6,806 nt of DNA, taken from positions 1 through 6,806 of the forward strand of contig NZ_CAMHRZ010000184.1 of assembly GCF_946187255.1 (NCBI RefSeq), read 5' to 3'. The notes beneath the pieces were generated by a model. That model made no database searches, had not been told where the DNA came from, and worked only from the letters and a program-made list of their open reading frames with translations. Origin of the DNA: an uncultured Ruminococcus sp. (GTDB lineage: Bacteria; Bacillota; Clostridia; Oscillospirales; Ruminococcaceae). Positions 1 through 6,485 of this stretch are shown here, in pieces (within the stretch, counting starts at the first letter, position 1; each line of letters opens with the position of its first letter). The translations under genes were made by a program, and so were the position numbers.

Positions 1-1649
1 TCCGCAAGAGAACTGCCGATAACGGCTTCGTTGTCCTCTCTCAGCATCTCGCCCTCGTATATTCCGCAGTCAACACATTCGGGTGATGAAGTATATATCA
101 GCGTCACCTTGCTGTCGCCTATCTCTGCGGGGACTACTTCCAGCGTGTACGCCTGTGACACACCGTCGATACCGTTCAGCTTGTCGATCACCCTGTGGGC
201 TTCCTTTGCGGAGGTGTCTTTGAGGTATACATAAGCATCGGGCACATCGCCGTTTACCATGCGCTGGAATTTCGATATATCAACTTTGGTATTGTAGTAC
301 ATCACCAGAGAAAACATAGTCACGAACGATACCGAAGCCACGATACAGAATATTATCACACCCTGTCCCATGCTTTGCAGCGTACTCTTTATTGCAAGCA
401 GGAGATTTAGCTCGCCTTTTGTATCCGCCAGCGGCAGGTGATTTTTCCTGAAACTGTCCGATCTCAGCCCGAAACGCAGAGCTGTTGCGGGGTGCAGGCT
501 GCGCAGCTTCTTCGCAGAGGCAAATACAGTCATCACTATCACCAGAAGTACTCCGAAGAATACCGCAGATGTCTGCACCGTAAAAAACCTGTTCTTCCAG
601 ATCAGTCCGGATATCTCTCTGATAAAGCTGCATTCAAGAACGGGGTACGCCCCATACGAAGCGGATATCCCGATCAGCGACCCGACAGAACCCAGTATCA
701 GATATTCAGCCACCAGCGCCAGCCTTATCTGTCCTACTGTATATCCCACCGCTCTCAGTGCGCCTATATTTATTATATCTCTGCTCAGATTGTTGCTTAT
801 GGTGAATACTATCATTATCACGCATATTATAAGCATTATCACCGCGAAAGCAGCCATGAAGCCCGCCATGATGTTGACGATGATAGTAAAACCCTCAGCG
901 CCCAGGTCCCTTGTAAATCCGTTTGAATATATCCCTTTCTCGTTCAGCAGTGCCGCGTTTATGGCATTGAGTGAGCTTTCAATGTCGTGTCCTTCTTTTA
1001 TATTAACATTGAGTATCTTGTCGCATATAACAGTGCCGCCCGACTGTACATACCTTTCACAGTCCTCATGCAGACGCTCATATTCCTCATTGTCTACCAT
1101 GGCGCCGTAGTAAGAATAGGTATTTCCCATGAAAAGATGCTGGAATATGCCTGCCACCGTGTATTCGTATTTTCCCATATCCGAGTCGATATACACCGTG
1201 TCTCCCACAGAGAGACCGTTGCTGTATGCGGTGTATATATTAAGATATATCTTCTCTCCCGGAACGCTGTCATCTCTTTCTACGAATTCAAGGCGGTTGC
1301 AGCAGCAGTTGTCCTCCAACGACGTTATCATCCAGTCCTCTGCATCTTTTTTCTTTCCATCGCTGCCCACTTTCAGGCTGAATGAATTGAGGTTCACCAC
1401 ATCGGTAGAACGGTAGCTTTCGATGTATTCCTTTCCGTCCAGCACATCGCTTATATCCTGTCCCGAAGTCGCTGCGAATACATACAGGTCGGAGAGATCT
1501 TCTTCCTCTGCGTACTCCCTGTAAAGGCTGCCGTAGGTTGAAGCCAGCAGACCCGTATGCAGCAGGAAAGTCGAGAGTATGATTATCAGCATGAAGACCG
1601 CAAGTATGGTCCTGTCCTTGTGAAATCCTGCTTTTATCAGCTTTACCAT
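1..1649 (-). CDS. FtsX/MacB-type ABC transporter permease (C-terminus outside window)
   Basis: This is the membrane subunit of an ABC transporter, paired with the ATPase just upstream. I translated the frame from ATG at 1649 to the window edge: 549 codons with no stop, so the gene is intact here and its end lies outside. Helix 1 spans about residues 14-35. A first extracellular domain follows (about 36-250), then helices at about 255-283, 308-333 and 357-378. ALRAVGY at 297-303 and LHPATALRFG at 385-394 are typical of FtsX permease domains. Helix 5 (about 430-450) leads into a second extracellular domain that is cut by the window edge. This suggests a duplicated FtsX permease, usually about 700-800 residues in the family. 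The start overlaps the ATPase end by 7 nt, with GGAGGA at 1661-1656, 6 nt before the ATG. Family members mechanically couple ATP hydrolysis to export of, or defence against, lipids and peptides. The substrate here is unknown. Confidence 0.93.
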   Translation of the reverse strand, partial: MVKLIKAGFHKDRTILAVFMLIIILSTFLLHTGLLASTYGSLYREYAEEEDLSDLYVFAATSGQDISDVLDGKEYIESYRSTDVVNLNSFSLKVGSDGKKKDAEDWMITSLEDNCCCNRLEFVERDDSVPGEKIYLNIYTAYSNGLSVGDTVYIDSDMGKYEYTVAGIFQHLFMGNTYSYYGAMVDNEEYERLHEDCERYVQSGGTVICDKILNVNIKEGHDIESSLNAINAALLNEKGIYSNGFTRDLGAEGFTIIVNIMAGFMAAFAVIMLIICVIMIVFTISNNLSRDIINIGALRAVGYTVGQIRLALVAEYLILGSVGSLIGISASYGAYPVLECSFIREISGLIWKNRFFTVQTSAVFFGVLLVIVMTVFASAKKLRSLHPATALRFGLRSDSFRKNHLPLADTKGELNLLLAIKSTLQSMGQGVIIFCIVASVSFVTMFSLVMYYNTKVDISKFQRMVNGDVPDAYVYLKDTSAKEAHRVIDKLNGIDGVSQAYTLEVVPAEIGDSKVTLIYTSSPECVDCGIYEGEMLREDNEAVIGSSLA

Positions 1650-2407
1650 CCCATATCCTCCAGAAATCTTCTTATCTTTTCATGCCGCTCCTTATCTCCG
1701 CTGACGTATTTTCCCGGATGACACTCGCCCATGATACCGCCGTCCTGCAAATAGATTATACGGTTCCCTCTGCGGGCGGATTTTATATCGTGAGTCACCA
1801 TCACCACCGACTGTCCCGAGTTGTTGATATCCGTCAGTACATCCAGCACCGCCTTTACGCCCGCACTGTTGAGCGCTCCTGTGGGTTCGTCCGCGAATAC
1901 TATATCGGGGTCATTTATCAGCGCCCTTACCATTGCGCAGCGCTGTGCTTCGCCGCCCGAAAGCTGTGCGGGGAATTTCTTTGTCAGCTCCTCGCTTATG
2001 CCGATGCGCCCGAACAGCGACATAGCCTTTGCTTTCAGCGCCTTCTGCTTCTGTCCGATGAGCATACCCGTACTTATGGCGTTGTCCATGATGCTCATGC
2101 TGTCCACCAAGTGTATCTGCTGGAATACAAACCCGCAGTGCTTTCTCCTGAATACCGCCAGCTTATCGTCGTTCATGCCGGTGATATCCTTGCCGCAGTA
2201 GATTATCTTCCCGAGAGATGGCTTGTCCATCCCCGAAAGCGTATACAGCAGTGTGGATTTTCCTGCCCCCGACGAGCCCATGATAACGGTGAAATCTCCC
2301 TTATATATCTCCATATCGAGATTTTTTAGTATATGCTGCTGTTTTCCTCCTACGGAAAAGCTCTTTGACAGCTTTTCGGTCTTTACAACTACTTCTCTTT
2401 CAGCCAT
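1643..2407 (-). CDS. ABC transporter ATP-binding protein, MacB/LolD/BceA type
   Basis: This cytoplasmic ATPase of 254 residues powers the FtsX-type permease encoded directly downstream. Visible motifs are Walker A GSSGAGKS (44-51), the Q-loop in FVFQQ (93-97), the signature LSGGEAQR (149-156), Walker B ending in ADEPTG (172-177) and the switch histidine in THD (H206). The D-loop reads GALN, with Asn180 where Asp is common. The frame is open up to 2497, but I prefer the ATG at 2407. It has AGGGAG at 2420-2415 with a 7-nt spacer, it gives the usual family N-terminus, and the longer version would run through the predicted promoter and inverted repeat. The gene overlaps the permease by 7 nt, so the two are probably translationally coupled. 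The family covers MacB, LolD and peptide-resistance transporters, and I cannot choose among them. Confidence 0.95.
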   Translation of the reverse strand: MAEREVVVKTEKLSKSFSVGGKQQHILKNLDMEIYKGDFTVIMGSSGAGKSTLLYTLSGMDKPSLGKIIYCGKDITGMNDDKLAVFRRKHCGFVFQQIHLVDSMSIMDNAISTGMLIGQKQKALKAKAMSLFGRIGISEELTKKFPAQLSGGEAQRCAMVRALINDPDIVFADEPTGALNSAGVKAVLDVLTDINNSGQSVVMVTHDIKSARRGNRIIYLQDGGIMGECHPGKYVSGDKERHEKIRRFLEDMGW

Positions 2408-2414
2408 GATACCA

Positions 2415-2420
2415 CTCCCT
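2415..2420 (-). promoter_or_regulatory. Ribosome binding site fixing the ATPase start
   Basis: AGGGAG on the minus strand lies 7 nt before the ATG at 2407. It supports that start over the in-frame upstream ATGs, which fall inside the inverted repeat or promoter region. Confidence 0.75.
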
Positions 2421-2448
2421 TGATGTATACTATTTCTCACTATAAAAT

Positions 2449-2482
2449 ATCGGATCATACAGTCCTCTCTGTATGACCCGAT
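2449..2482 (-). repeat. 14-bp inverted repeat at the predicted transcription start of the ABC operon
   Basis: The arms are 2449-2462 and 2469-2482, separated by a 6-nt loop (2463-2468). Thirteen of 14 positions are complementary. The remaining one becomes a G·U pair in minus-strand RNA, so a transcript would form an uninterrupted 14-bp hairpin. It starts at or just before the predicted transcription start and ends 41 nt before the ATPase ATG. It could be an operator, a 5'-UTR hairpin that stabilises or controls the mRNA, or an attenuator or terminator of read-through from the kinase gene. The bases after the hairpin (ATTTTATAG) are only weakly U-rich, which argues against a strong terminator. 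Confidence 0.85.
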
Positions 2483-2485
2483 TAT

Positions 2486-2515
2486 ATCATATATCACCTT
2501 AAAAATCTTTGTCAG
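2486..2515 (-). promoter_or_regulatory. Candidate promoter for the ABC transporter genes
   Basis: On the minus strand, a -35-like CTGACA (2515-2510) is followed after 18 nt by TATGAT (2491-2486). Each matches the consensus at 5 of 6 positions. A perfect TATAAT at 2486-2481 is an alternative -10, but it lacks a good -35 at 17 nt. Either choice puts the transcription start at about 2480-2473, inside the inverted repeat. A promoter here would let the ABC genes be induced separately from the two-component genes. Confidence 0.55.
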
Positions 2516-2532
2516 TTCTTTAACTGTTCTTT
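2500..2532 (-). promoter_or_regulatory. Three 11-bp-phased direct repeats, candidate response-regulator operator
   Basis: Reading the minus strand, AAAGA begins at 2532, 2521 and 2510, exactly 11 bp apart. The first two units share AAAGAAC and the third shares AAAGA. OmpR-family regulators commonly bind tandem direct repeats about one helical turn apart, next to the -35 element. Here the first two units lie upstream of, or overlap, the -35-like hexamer at 2515-2510. An OmpR-type regulator is encoded close by. Binding is an inference, and A-rich sequence can produce such repeats by chance. Confidence 0.45.
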
Positions 2533-2550
2533 ATCTGTGAGTTTAAACCT

Positions 2551-3825
2551 TTACGCCAGCCTGAACCGAAGCTCCACAGTAAAGCCCTCGCTGTTATTGC
2601 GGCAGGTGAGTTCGCCGCCCATACGTTCCATGAGGTATTTGGAGATATAAAGCCCTATCCCCGAACCGTCCTTGTCGTGTGCGTTGGAACCGCGTCTGAA
2701 TTTCTCGGTCAACAGCTCTACCTCGTTTTCGGGAACGCCGCCGCCTTTGTCGGAAAGCTCAGCGATGAACCAGCTGTCCTCAAAGCGGCTGGTCACTTCT
2801 ATCTCGGTATCTGCGTACTTATAGGAGTTTGAGATGATATTCCCGACTATCTGCTCGACCCTCAGTCTGTCCGCTATTATCACACATTCCTTTATATCTT
2901 TCACCGTTACCTTTTTCAGATGGTCGTTCATCGTAATGATATCCGCAAACTCCGCCGAAGAAAGCTCTTCACTGTTTACCTCCAGCTGTTCCAGTTCTTC
3001 CAGCGTCGCATGGAAAAGATTGGATACCAGCTTGTCGATGCGGTCAGCCTTGCTGTTGATGGATGCCAGTGTCTCCAGCTGTGACTTGTCGTCCGTTGTG
3101 AGCGTCATGAATTCCACCATCGCCTTGATGGATGCAACGGGTGTTTTAATGTCGTGGGAAAGTTCGGCTATGATCTCCTTGCGGCTTTTCACAGCGGCTT
3201 CCTCACGCCTGCGGGATATCTTCAGCTCCTCGCGCATTATGTCAAAGCTCTCGGTGAAAGCGCCGAATATATTGCCTCTGTCCATTTCAAGTGGAGTATC
3301 AAGGTCGCCCGCCGCCACCTTTTCGGCAAAGCCTTTCAGTCTACCGAAGGGCTCTACCACCCGCTTTTTAAGGTATATGAAATATCCCAGAGATATAGCC
3401 AGCATCAGCGCGGACATTCCGCCCACCATCTCCGCAGACTTTCTGCTCTCCGCCTTTTGTATCTCCTCGTAGCTGTTATATACAAGCAGCTTACCCACAA
3501 CACCGCCGTCCCGTTCAATGTCGCATATTATATCGTAGTGGCTGACAGCGGCGGAAAGCGTCAGTGATATATCCTGACTTGTAGCATAAACAAGGTCGCC
3601 GTCCTTGTCGATCACCGCGTAATCGAAATCCTCGGCTTCCATACCTGTCATATCGCCCGATGAAATATCTTCCCAGTCATCTGCAAGGCTTATCACCAGT
3701 CGGTTTATCTCGGTGGTATACTGCGGGAGATATTTTTTATCGCTGACGCATAGCAGACTCTTGCAGAGGTATGCACCGATCAGTATGAATACGACGGCGT
3801 AAAGAATGATATACCCGGTTTTCAA
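2551..3825 (-). CDS. Membrane sensor histidine kinase with extracellular domain
   Basis: This is the sensor of a two-component system, 424 residues long, expected to autophosphorylate and pass phosphate to the regulator encoded upstream. Helix 1 (about 5-24) and helix 2 (about 132-152) enclose a roughly 105-residue extracellular domain. Its DYAVIDKDGDLVYAT segment (69-82) resembles PAS/Cache-like sensor folds. A HAMP linker follows (about 153-206). The H-box is ELSHDIKTP with phospho-acceptor His224. ATP-binding boxes are N (NIISNSYKYA, 329-338), G1 (DKGGGVP, 359-365), F (EKFRRGS, 374-380) and G2 (DGSGIGLYI, 386-394). All key residues are present. The start codon is TTG at 3825, overlapping the regulator stop as TTGA, with GGAGG 7 nt upstream. 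The extracellular domain is too large for an intramembrane-sensing BceS-type kinase. The ligand is unknown. Confidence 0.96.
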   Translation of the reverse strand: MKTGYIILYAVVFILIGAYLCKSLLCVSDKKYLPQYTTEINRLVISLADDWEDISSGDMTGMEAEDFDYAVIDKDGDLVYATSQDISLTLSAAVSHYDIICDIERDGGVVGKLLVYNSYEEIQKAESRKSAEMVGGMSALMLAISLGYFIYLKKRVVEPFGRLKGFAEKVAAGDLDTPLEMDRGNIFGAFTESFDIMREELKISRRREEAAVKSRKEIIAELSHDIKTPVASIKAMVEFMTLTTDDKSQLETLASINSKADRIDKLVSNLFHATLEELEQLEVNSEELSSAEFADIITMNDHLKKVTVKDIKECVIIADRLRVEQIVGNIISNSYKYADTEIEVTSRFEDSWFIAELSDKGGGVPENEVELLTEKFRRGSNAHDKDGSGIGLYISKYLMERMGGELTCRNNSEGFTVELRFRLA

Positions 3826-4523
3826 TCCTCTGCCTCCAGCATAAAGCCCACGCCCCAGACAGTCTTTATGAATACAGGGTGACTGGGGTCGTCCTCGATC
3901 TTCTCGCGCAGGTGCCGAATATGAACGTTCAGCGTGACTTCACTGACGTAATCTGTCTCCCATACTTTCTCAAAAAACTCGTCCTTTGAGATCACTCTGT
4001 TCTTGTTCTTCAAGAGATACATGAGCAGCTTGTATTCCATCGCTTTGAGGGGACTGCTCTTTCCGTCCTTTGTGACTGTGGCTTTTTTCATATCGATGCA
4101 GGCATTCCCGAGATCTATAAGCTGATTGCGGTCCTCCGTCCGTGACTTCGAGCCGTTCTCCTCACAGCGTTTCAGCACCGCTTTCACCTTTGCGAGCAGC
4201 ACCCCGAGGGAGTATGGCTTGCAGATATAGTCATCCCCGCCTATACCCAGTGCCAGTAGCATATCGTCTTCTGACGAACGGGCACTTATAAACAATATGG
4301 GCACGCTTATCTCCGTGCGAAGTTCGCGGCAGAGATCGAAACCCGAATCCGTACCCAGATTGATATCCAGCAGTATCAGCGAACAGGTATTCTCCTTAAA
4401 GAATCCCAGCGCGGCTTCGGCAGTCAGGACGTACTCAGTGGGAACGCCCGATACATTAAAGAACTTTGCCGTATATTCCGCCAGCTCGGGTTCATCGTCG
4501 ATTATAAGTACGCTTGTATGCAT
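3822..4523 (-). CDS. OmpR/PhoB-family response regulator
   Basis: This DNA-binding regulator has 233 residues, the usual size for the family. The receiver domain covers about 1-120, with acidic residues Asp9 and Asp10, phospho-acceptor Asp53 in LLDINLG, Ser80 in FISA and Lys102 in CKPY. The winged-helix DNA-binding domain covers about 135-231, with the recognition helix around VSEVTLNVHIRHLREKI (193-209) and the wing ending in VWGVGFML. The frame is open to 4628, but the ATG at 4523 gives the canonical receiver N-terminus. The upstream part would contain the promoter -10 element and is probably not translated. The ribosome site AGGCGG (4533-4528) is imperfect. It is co-transcribed with the kinase through a 4-nt overlap. 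Its likely target is the ABC operon downstream, where phased direct repeats are seen. Confidence 0.96.
   Translation of the reverse strand: MHTSVLIIDDEPELAEYTAKFFNVSGVPTEYVLTAEAALGFFKENTCSLILLDINLGTDSGFDLCRELRTEISVPILFISARSSEDDMLLALGIGGDDYICKPYSLGVLLAKVKAVLKRCEENGSKSRTEDRNQLIDLGNACIDMKKATVTKDGKSSPLKAMEYKLLMYLLKNKNRVISKDEFFEKVWETDYVSEVTLNVHIRHLREKIEDDPSHPVFIKTVWGVGFMLEAED
3833..3837 (-). promoter_or_regulatory. Ribosome binding site supporting the TTG start of the kinase
   Basis: GGAGG on the minus strand lies 7 nt before the TTG at 3825, inside the end of the regulator gene. It supports TTG as the start. The first residues after it run straight into the first membrane helix, as expected for a full-length kinase. 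Confidence 0.75.
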
Positions 4524-4554
4524 ATTTCCGCCTGCTTTCTGTATCGTTTGTATC

Positions 4555-4583
4555 ATTATATCACAGGCTCTTCTATTTTTCAA
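4555..4583 (-). promoter_or_regulatory. Sigma-A-type promoter of the two-component operon
   Basis: On the minus strand, TTGAAA (4583-4578) is followed by a 17-nt spacer and a perfect TATAAT (4560-4555). A TG one base before the -10 makes it an extended -10. Transcription should start near 4548, giving a leader of about 25 nt before the regulator ATG. Its near-consensus form suggests substantial basal expression. I see no clear copy of the AAAGAAC phased repeats here, so autoregulation is not evident. Confidence 0.8.
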
Positions 4584-4622
4584 GTACGCATACCGAAAAA
4601 GCAAGTTCAGCGCAGCTATATG

Positions 4623-4664
4623 AAACAAAAACGCCCGCCGGACTGGTCAAAGTCTCGGCAGGCG
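4623..4664 (-). terminator. Rho-independent terminator after the alcohol dehydrogenase gene
   Basis: On the minus strand, a GC-rich 9-bp stem (4664-4656 with 4640-4632, one T·G pair) is extended by a further 4 bp (4654-4651 with 4644-4641) after a single bulged base. It closes on a 6-nt loop. TTTTTGTTT follows (4631-4623). It lies 44 nt past the dehydrogenase stop and about 40 nt before the promoter of the two-component operon, and it separates the two units. Confidence 0.93.
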
Positions 4665-4707
4665 AATCCTATAAGCGATATATCATATTGTTTTCGCAGA
4701 ATCAGCA

Positions 4708-5835
4708 TCAAAGCGCTTTCTCGTAAAGTTTAGCGATAGCATCCGCATCAAATACAGCAGGATGATTAGCTACACTCACCGCCGAAACCTTAAAGCAGTT
4801 CTCCGTGAGCCACGCGATGTCATCTTTTGTCACGCCCTCCTCCGAAAGCCTTACATTGAGCCCTATCCTGTCAAGGAATCTCCGCATGGCATCGGCGCAG
4901 TCCTTCTCGTCACTGCCGCCCAGCAGTTTGGATATAACTGCGTACTTTTCGGGTGCGTATCCTGCACTTACTTCGGTTATCACAGGGGTCAGCGCCGCAA
5001 GACCTCTGCCGTGAGTGATATTTTTAAGTCCGCTGAGAGGATGCTCCATAGCATGGGGAAGGGTCACTCCCGCAGTGTTTATCACCATGCCCCCGATGGT
5101 GCTCGCCCATGCAAGACGATCCCAAGCTTCATCGTCGTGATCACCGCCGCACACGTTCACAAGATCGGCAGTAATGATCTTCATGCCCTCGTAAGCGAGA
5201 TATTCCGTCATAGGCTGACCCGCCCGTGACAGGAACGCTTCCATCGAATGACACAGCGCATCGAACCCGACGCAGGCAAGCAGTTTCGCAGGCATCGTCT
5301 GCATAAGCACCGAATCTATTATCGATACAGAGGGTATTATCTCGTTGCGTCTCAGGGACTTCTTGTCACCGTTTTCGGGATTTGTCAGCACCGCAAAGCT
5401 GTTTCCCTCACTGCCCGTTCCGCAGGTGGTGGGTATGGCGATCATCGGCAGAGCGCCTTCTCCCTGAATCCTGTTGTAGATATAATCGTTGATATCATGA
5501 TCGTTCTTTGCAAGGAAAGCTATCGCCTTAGCGCAGTCGAGTATGCTCCCTCCGCCGAGACCTATGACCATGTCACAGCCATTGTTCTTTGCAGTGACAG
5601 CACCCTCCTCTGCGGTGGTGGTCAGCGGATTGGGCGTGACCTTGTCGAATACCATGCTCTCGATATGCTCGCTTTCAAGATAACCGCGCAGCCTGTCCAG
5701 TGTGCCCGAACGCACCGCACTTCCTCCGCAAACGATAAGCGCACTCTTTCCGTACTTTGCCGCATTCTTTCCGACTTCACTCAGCCGACCTCTGCCAAAC
5801 AGCAGATTTACAGGAAGATAATAACTGAAATCCAT
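4708..5835 (-). CDS. Iron-containing (group III) alcohol dehydrogenase
   Basis: This cytoplasmic, metal-dependent NAD(P)-linked alcohol dehydrogenase or aldehyde reductase has 375 residues, normal for the family. The nucleotide-binding half carries GLGGGSILD (92-100) and PTTCGTGSE (135-143). The helical metal-binding half carries the four expected ligands: Asp192 and His196 in FDALCH, His261 in LPHAMEH and His275 in THGRG. The protein looks complete and active. Members act on ethanol, butanol, 1,3-propanediol, lactaldehyde and similar substrates, and sequence alone does not decide. In a fermenter, reducing an aldehyde to regenerate NAD(P)+ is the usual role. The ATG at 5835 has GAGG 8 nt upstream and lies 10 nt after the kinase-like gene. 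A terminator follows, so this is the last gene of its operon. Confidence 0.95.
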   Translation of the reverse strand: MDFSYYLPVNLLFGRGRLSEVGKNAAKYGKSALIVCGGSAVRSGTLDRLRGYLESEHIESMVFDKVTPNPLTTTAEEGAVTAKNNGCDMVIGLGGGSILDCAKAIAFLAKNDHDINDYIYNRIQGEGALPMIAIPTTCGTGSEGNSFAVLTNPENGDKKSLRRNEIIPSVSIIDSVLMQTMPAKLLACVGFDALCHSMEAFLSRAGQPMTEYLAYEGMKIITADLVNVCGGDHDDEAWDRLAWASTIGGMVINTAGVTLPHAMEHPLSGLKNITHGRGLAALTPVITEVSAGYAPEKYAVISKLLGGSDEKDCADAMRRFLDRIGLNVRLSEEGVTKDDIAWLTENCFKVSAVSVANHPAVFDADAIAKLYEKAL

Positions 5836-5845
5836 ACTTTACACC

Positions 5846-6478
5846 TCATTCGATAAGCCCTTTGATCTTCATGTACGCCTTGATAAGCTCAACACATTCA
5901 TCAATGCCCACACGTTCGCTGTTGAGGGTCATGTCATAGTTTATGGGATTAGTCCAGTAGTTGCCGTGAGTATAGTATTTGTAATACTCTGCACGGTAGG
6001 TATCGGTGTGCTTTATCGTAGCCGCCGCAGCTTCTTCCGTAACACCCATATTTTCCATTGTACGCTTTATGCAGAAATCACGGGGGGCTTCGATGTATAC
6101 GCTGACCACATTGGGTCTGCCCGCCAGGATATAGTCCGCACATTTGCCGACTATCACGCAGGATTCCGTATCAGCAAGGTTTTTTATGATCTTCTTCTGA
6201 TATTCAAAAAGGGTATCATCGGAAACGAATTTCTCGTTTCTTGCGATATACTTCCTCGATCTCGGCAGACCTTTCATCAGCGAAGCAAAGCCGCCTTTCT
6301 GCCGCAGCTTTTCGTTCACCTCACGGAACATATCCTCGTCAAGTCCGCTCATCTGGGATGCCAGAGTGAGTATGCGGTTCTCGTAGCAGTGTACTCCGAG
6401 ATCAGCCGCCAGCTTTGAGGCTATCACCTTGCCGCCGGTGCCGAAGCCCCTTGCGAATGTAACAACAAAATTCTTCAT
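5846..6478 (-). CDS. Cytidylate kinase-like family protein
   Basis: This P-loop protein of 210 residues matches the cytidylate kinase-like family, which is related to but distinct from the housekeeping CMP kinase Cmk. Visible features are an N-terminal P-loop RGFGTGGK (10-17), VGKCADYIL (110-118) in the family's conserved central block, the R/K-rich PRDFCIKRT (132-140), the aromatic cluster YYKYYTHGNYW (165-175), and YDMTLNS (181-187) near the end. The family is widespread in Firmicutes and usually annotated only by homology. The true substrate is rarely known, so CMP phosphorylation should not be assumed. The ATG at 6478 is 7 nt past the transporter ATPase stop, and its GGGGTG ribosome site overlaps that stop. 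It is almost certainly co-transcribed with the genes on both sides. Confidence 0.88.
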   Translation of the reverse strand: MKNFVVTFARGFGTGGKVIASKLAADLGVHCYENRILTLASQMSGLDEDMFREVNEKLRQKGGFASLMKGLPRSRKYIARNEKFVSDDTLFEYQKKIIKNLADTESCVIVGKCADYILAGRPNVVSVYIEAPRDFCIKRTMENMGVTEEAAAATIKHTDTYRAEYYKYYTHGNYWTNPINYDMTLNSERVGIDECVELIKAYMKIKGLIE

Positions 6479-6485
6479 ACCATCA

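Noticed and set aside
280..633. Minus-strand open frame of 117 codons inside the permease region
   Set aside because: It is in a different frame from the permease, which I translated without a stop through the whole stretch. Its composition is not protein-like and it matches no family.
438..926. Plus-strand open frame of 162 codons opposite the permease
   Set aside because: It is the antisense shadow of a real coding frame, rich in His, Tyr and Ser as expected from the complement, with no recognisable domain.
1682..2329. Plus-strand open frame of 215 codons opposite the ABC ATPase
   Set aside because: It lies entirely antisense to a gene with all ABC motifs and shows no family signature of its own.
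2449..2482. Calling the inverted repeat a rho-independent terminator
   Set aside because: The hairpin is not GC-rich at its base, and the following sequence is only weakly U-rich. It may cause some termination, but the evidence does not support a firm call.
2408..2497. N-terminal extension of the ABC ATPase to an ATG at 2497
   Set aside because: The extra 30 residues are not family-like, and they span the inverted repeat and predicted transcription start. The ATG at 2407 has a good ribosome site.
2834..3472. Plus-strand open frame of 212 codons opposite the histidine kinase
   Set aside because: It is a serine-rich antisense shadow with no domain, while the opposite strand has a complete kinase.
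4524..4628. N-terminal extension of the response regulator to an ATG at 4628
   Set aside because: It would include the promoter -10 and -35 elements. The receiver domain begins exactly at the ATG at 4523.
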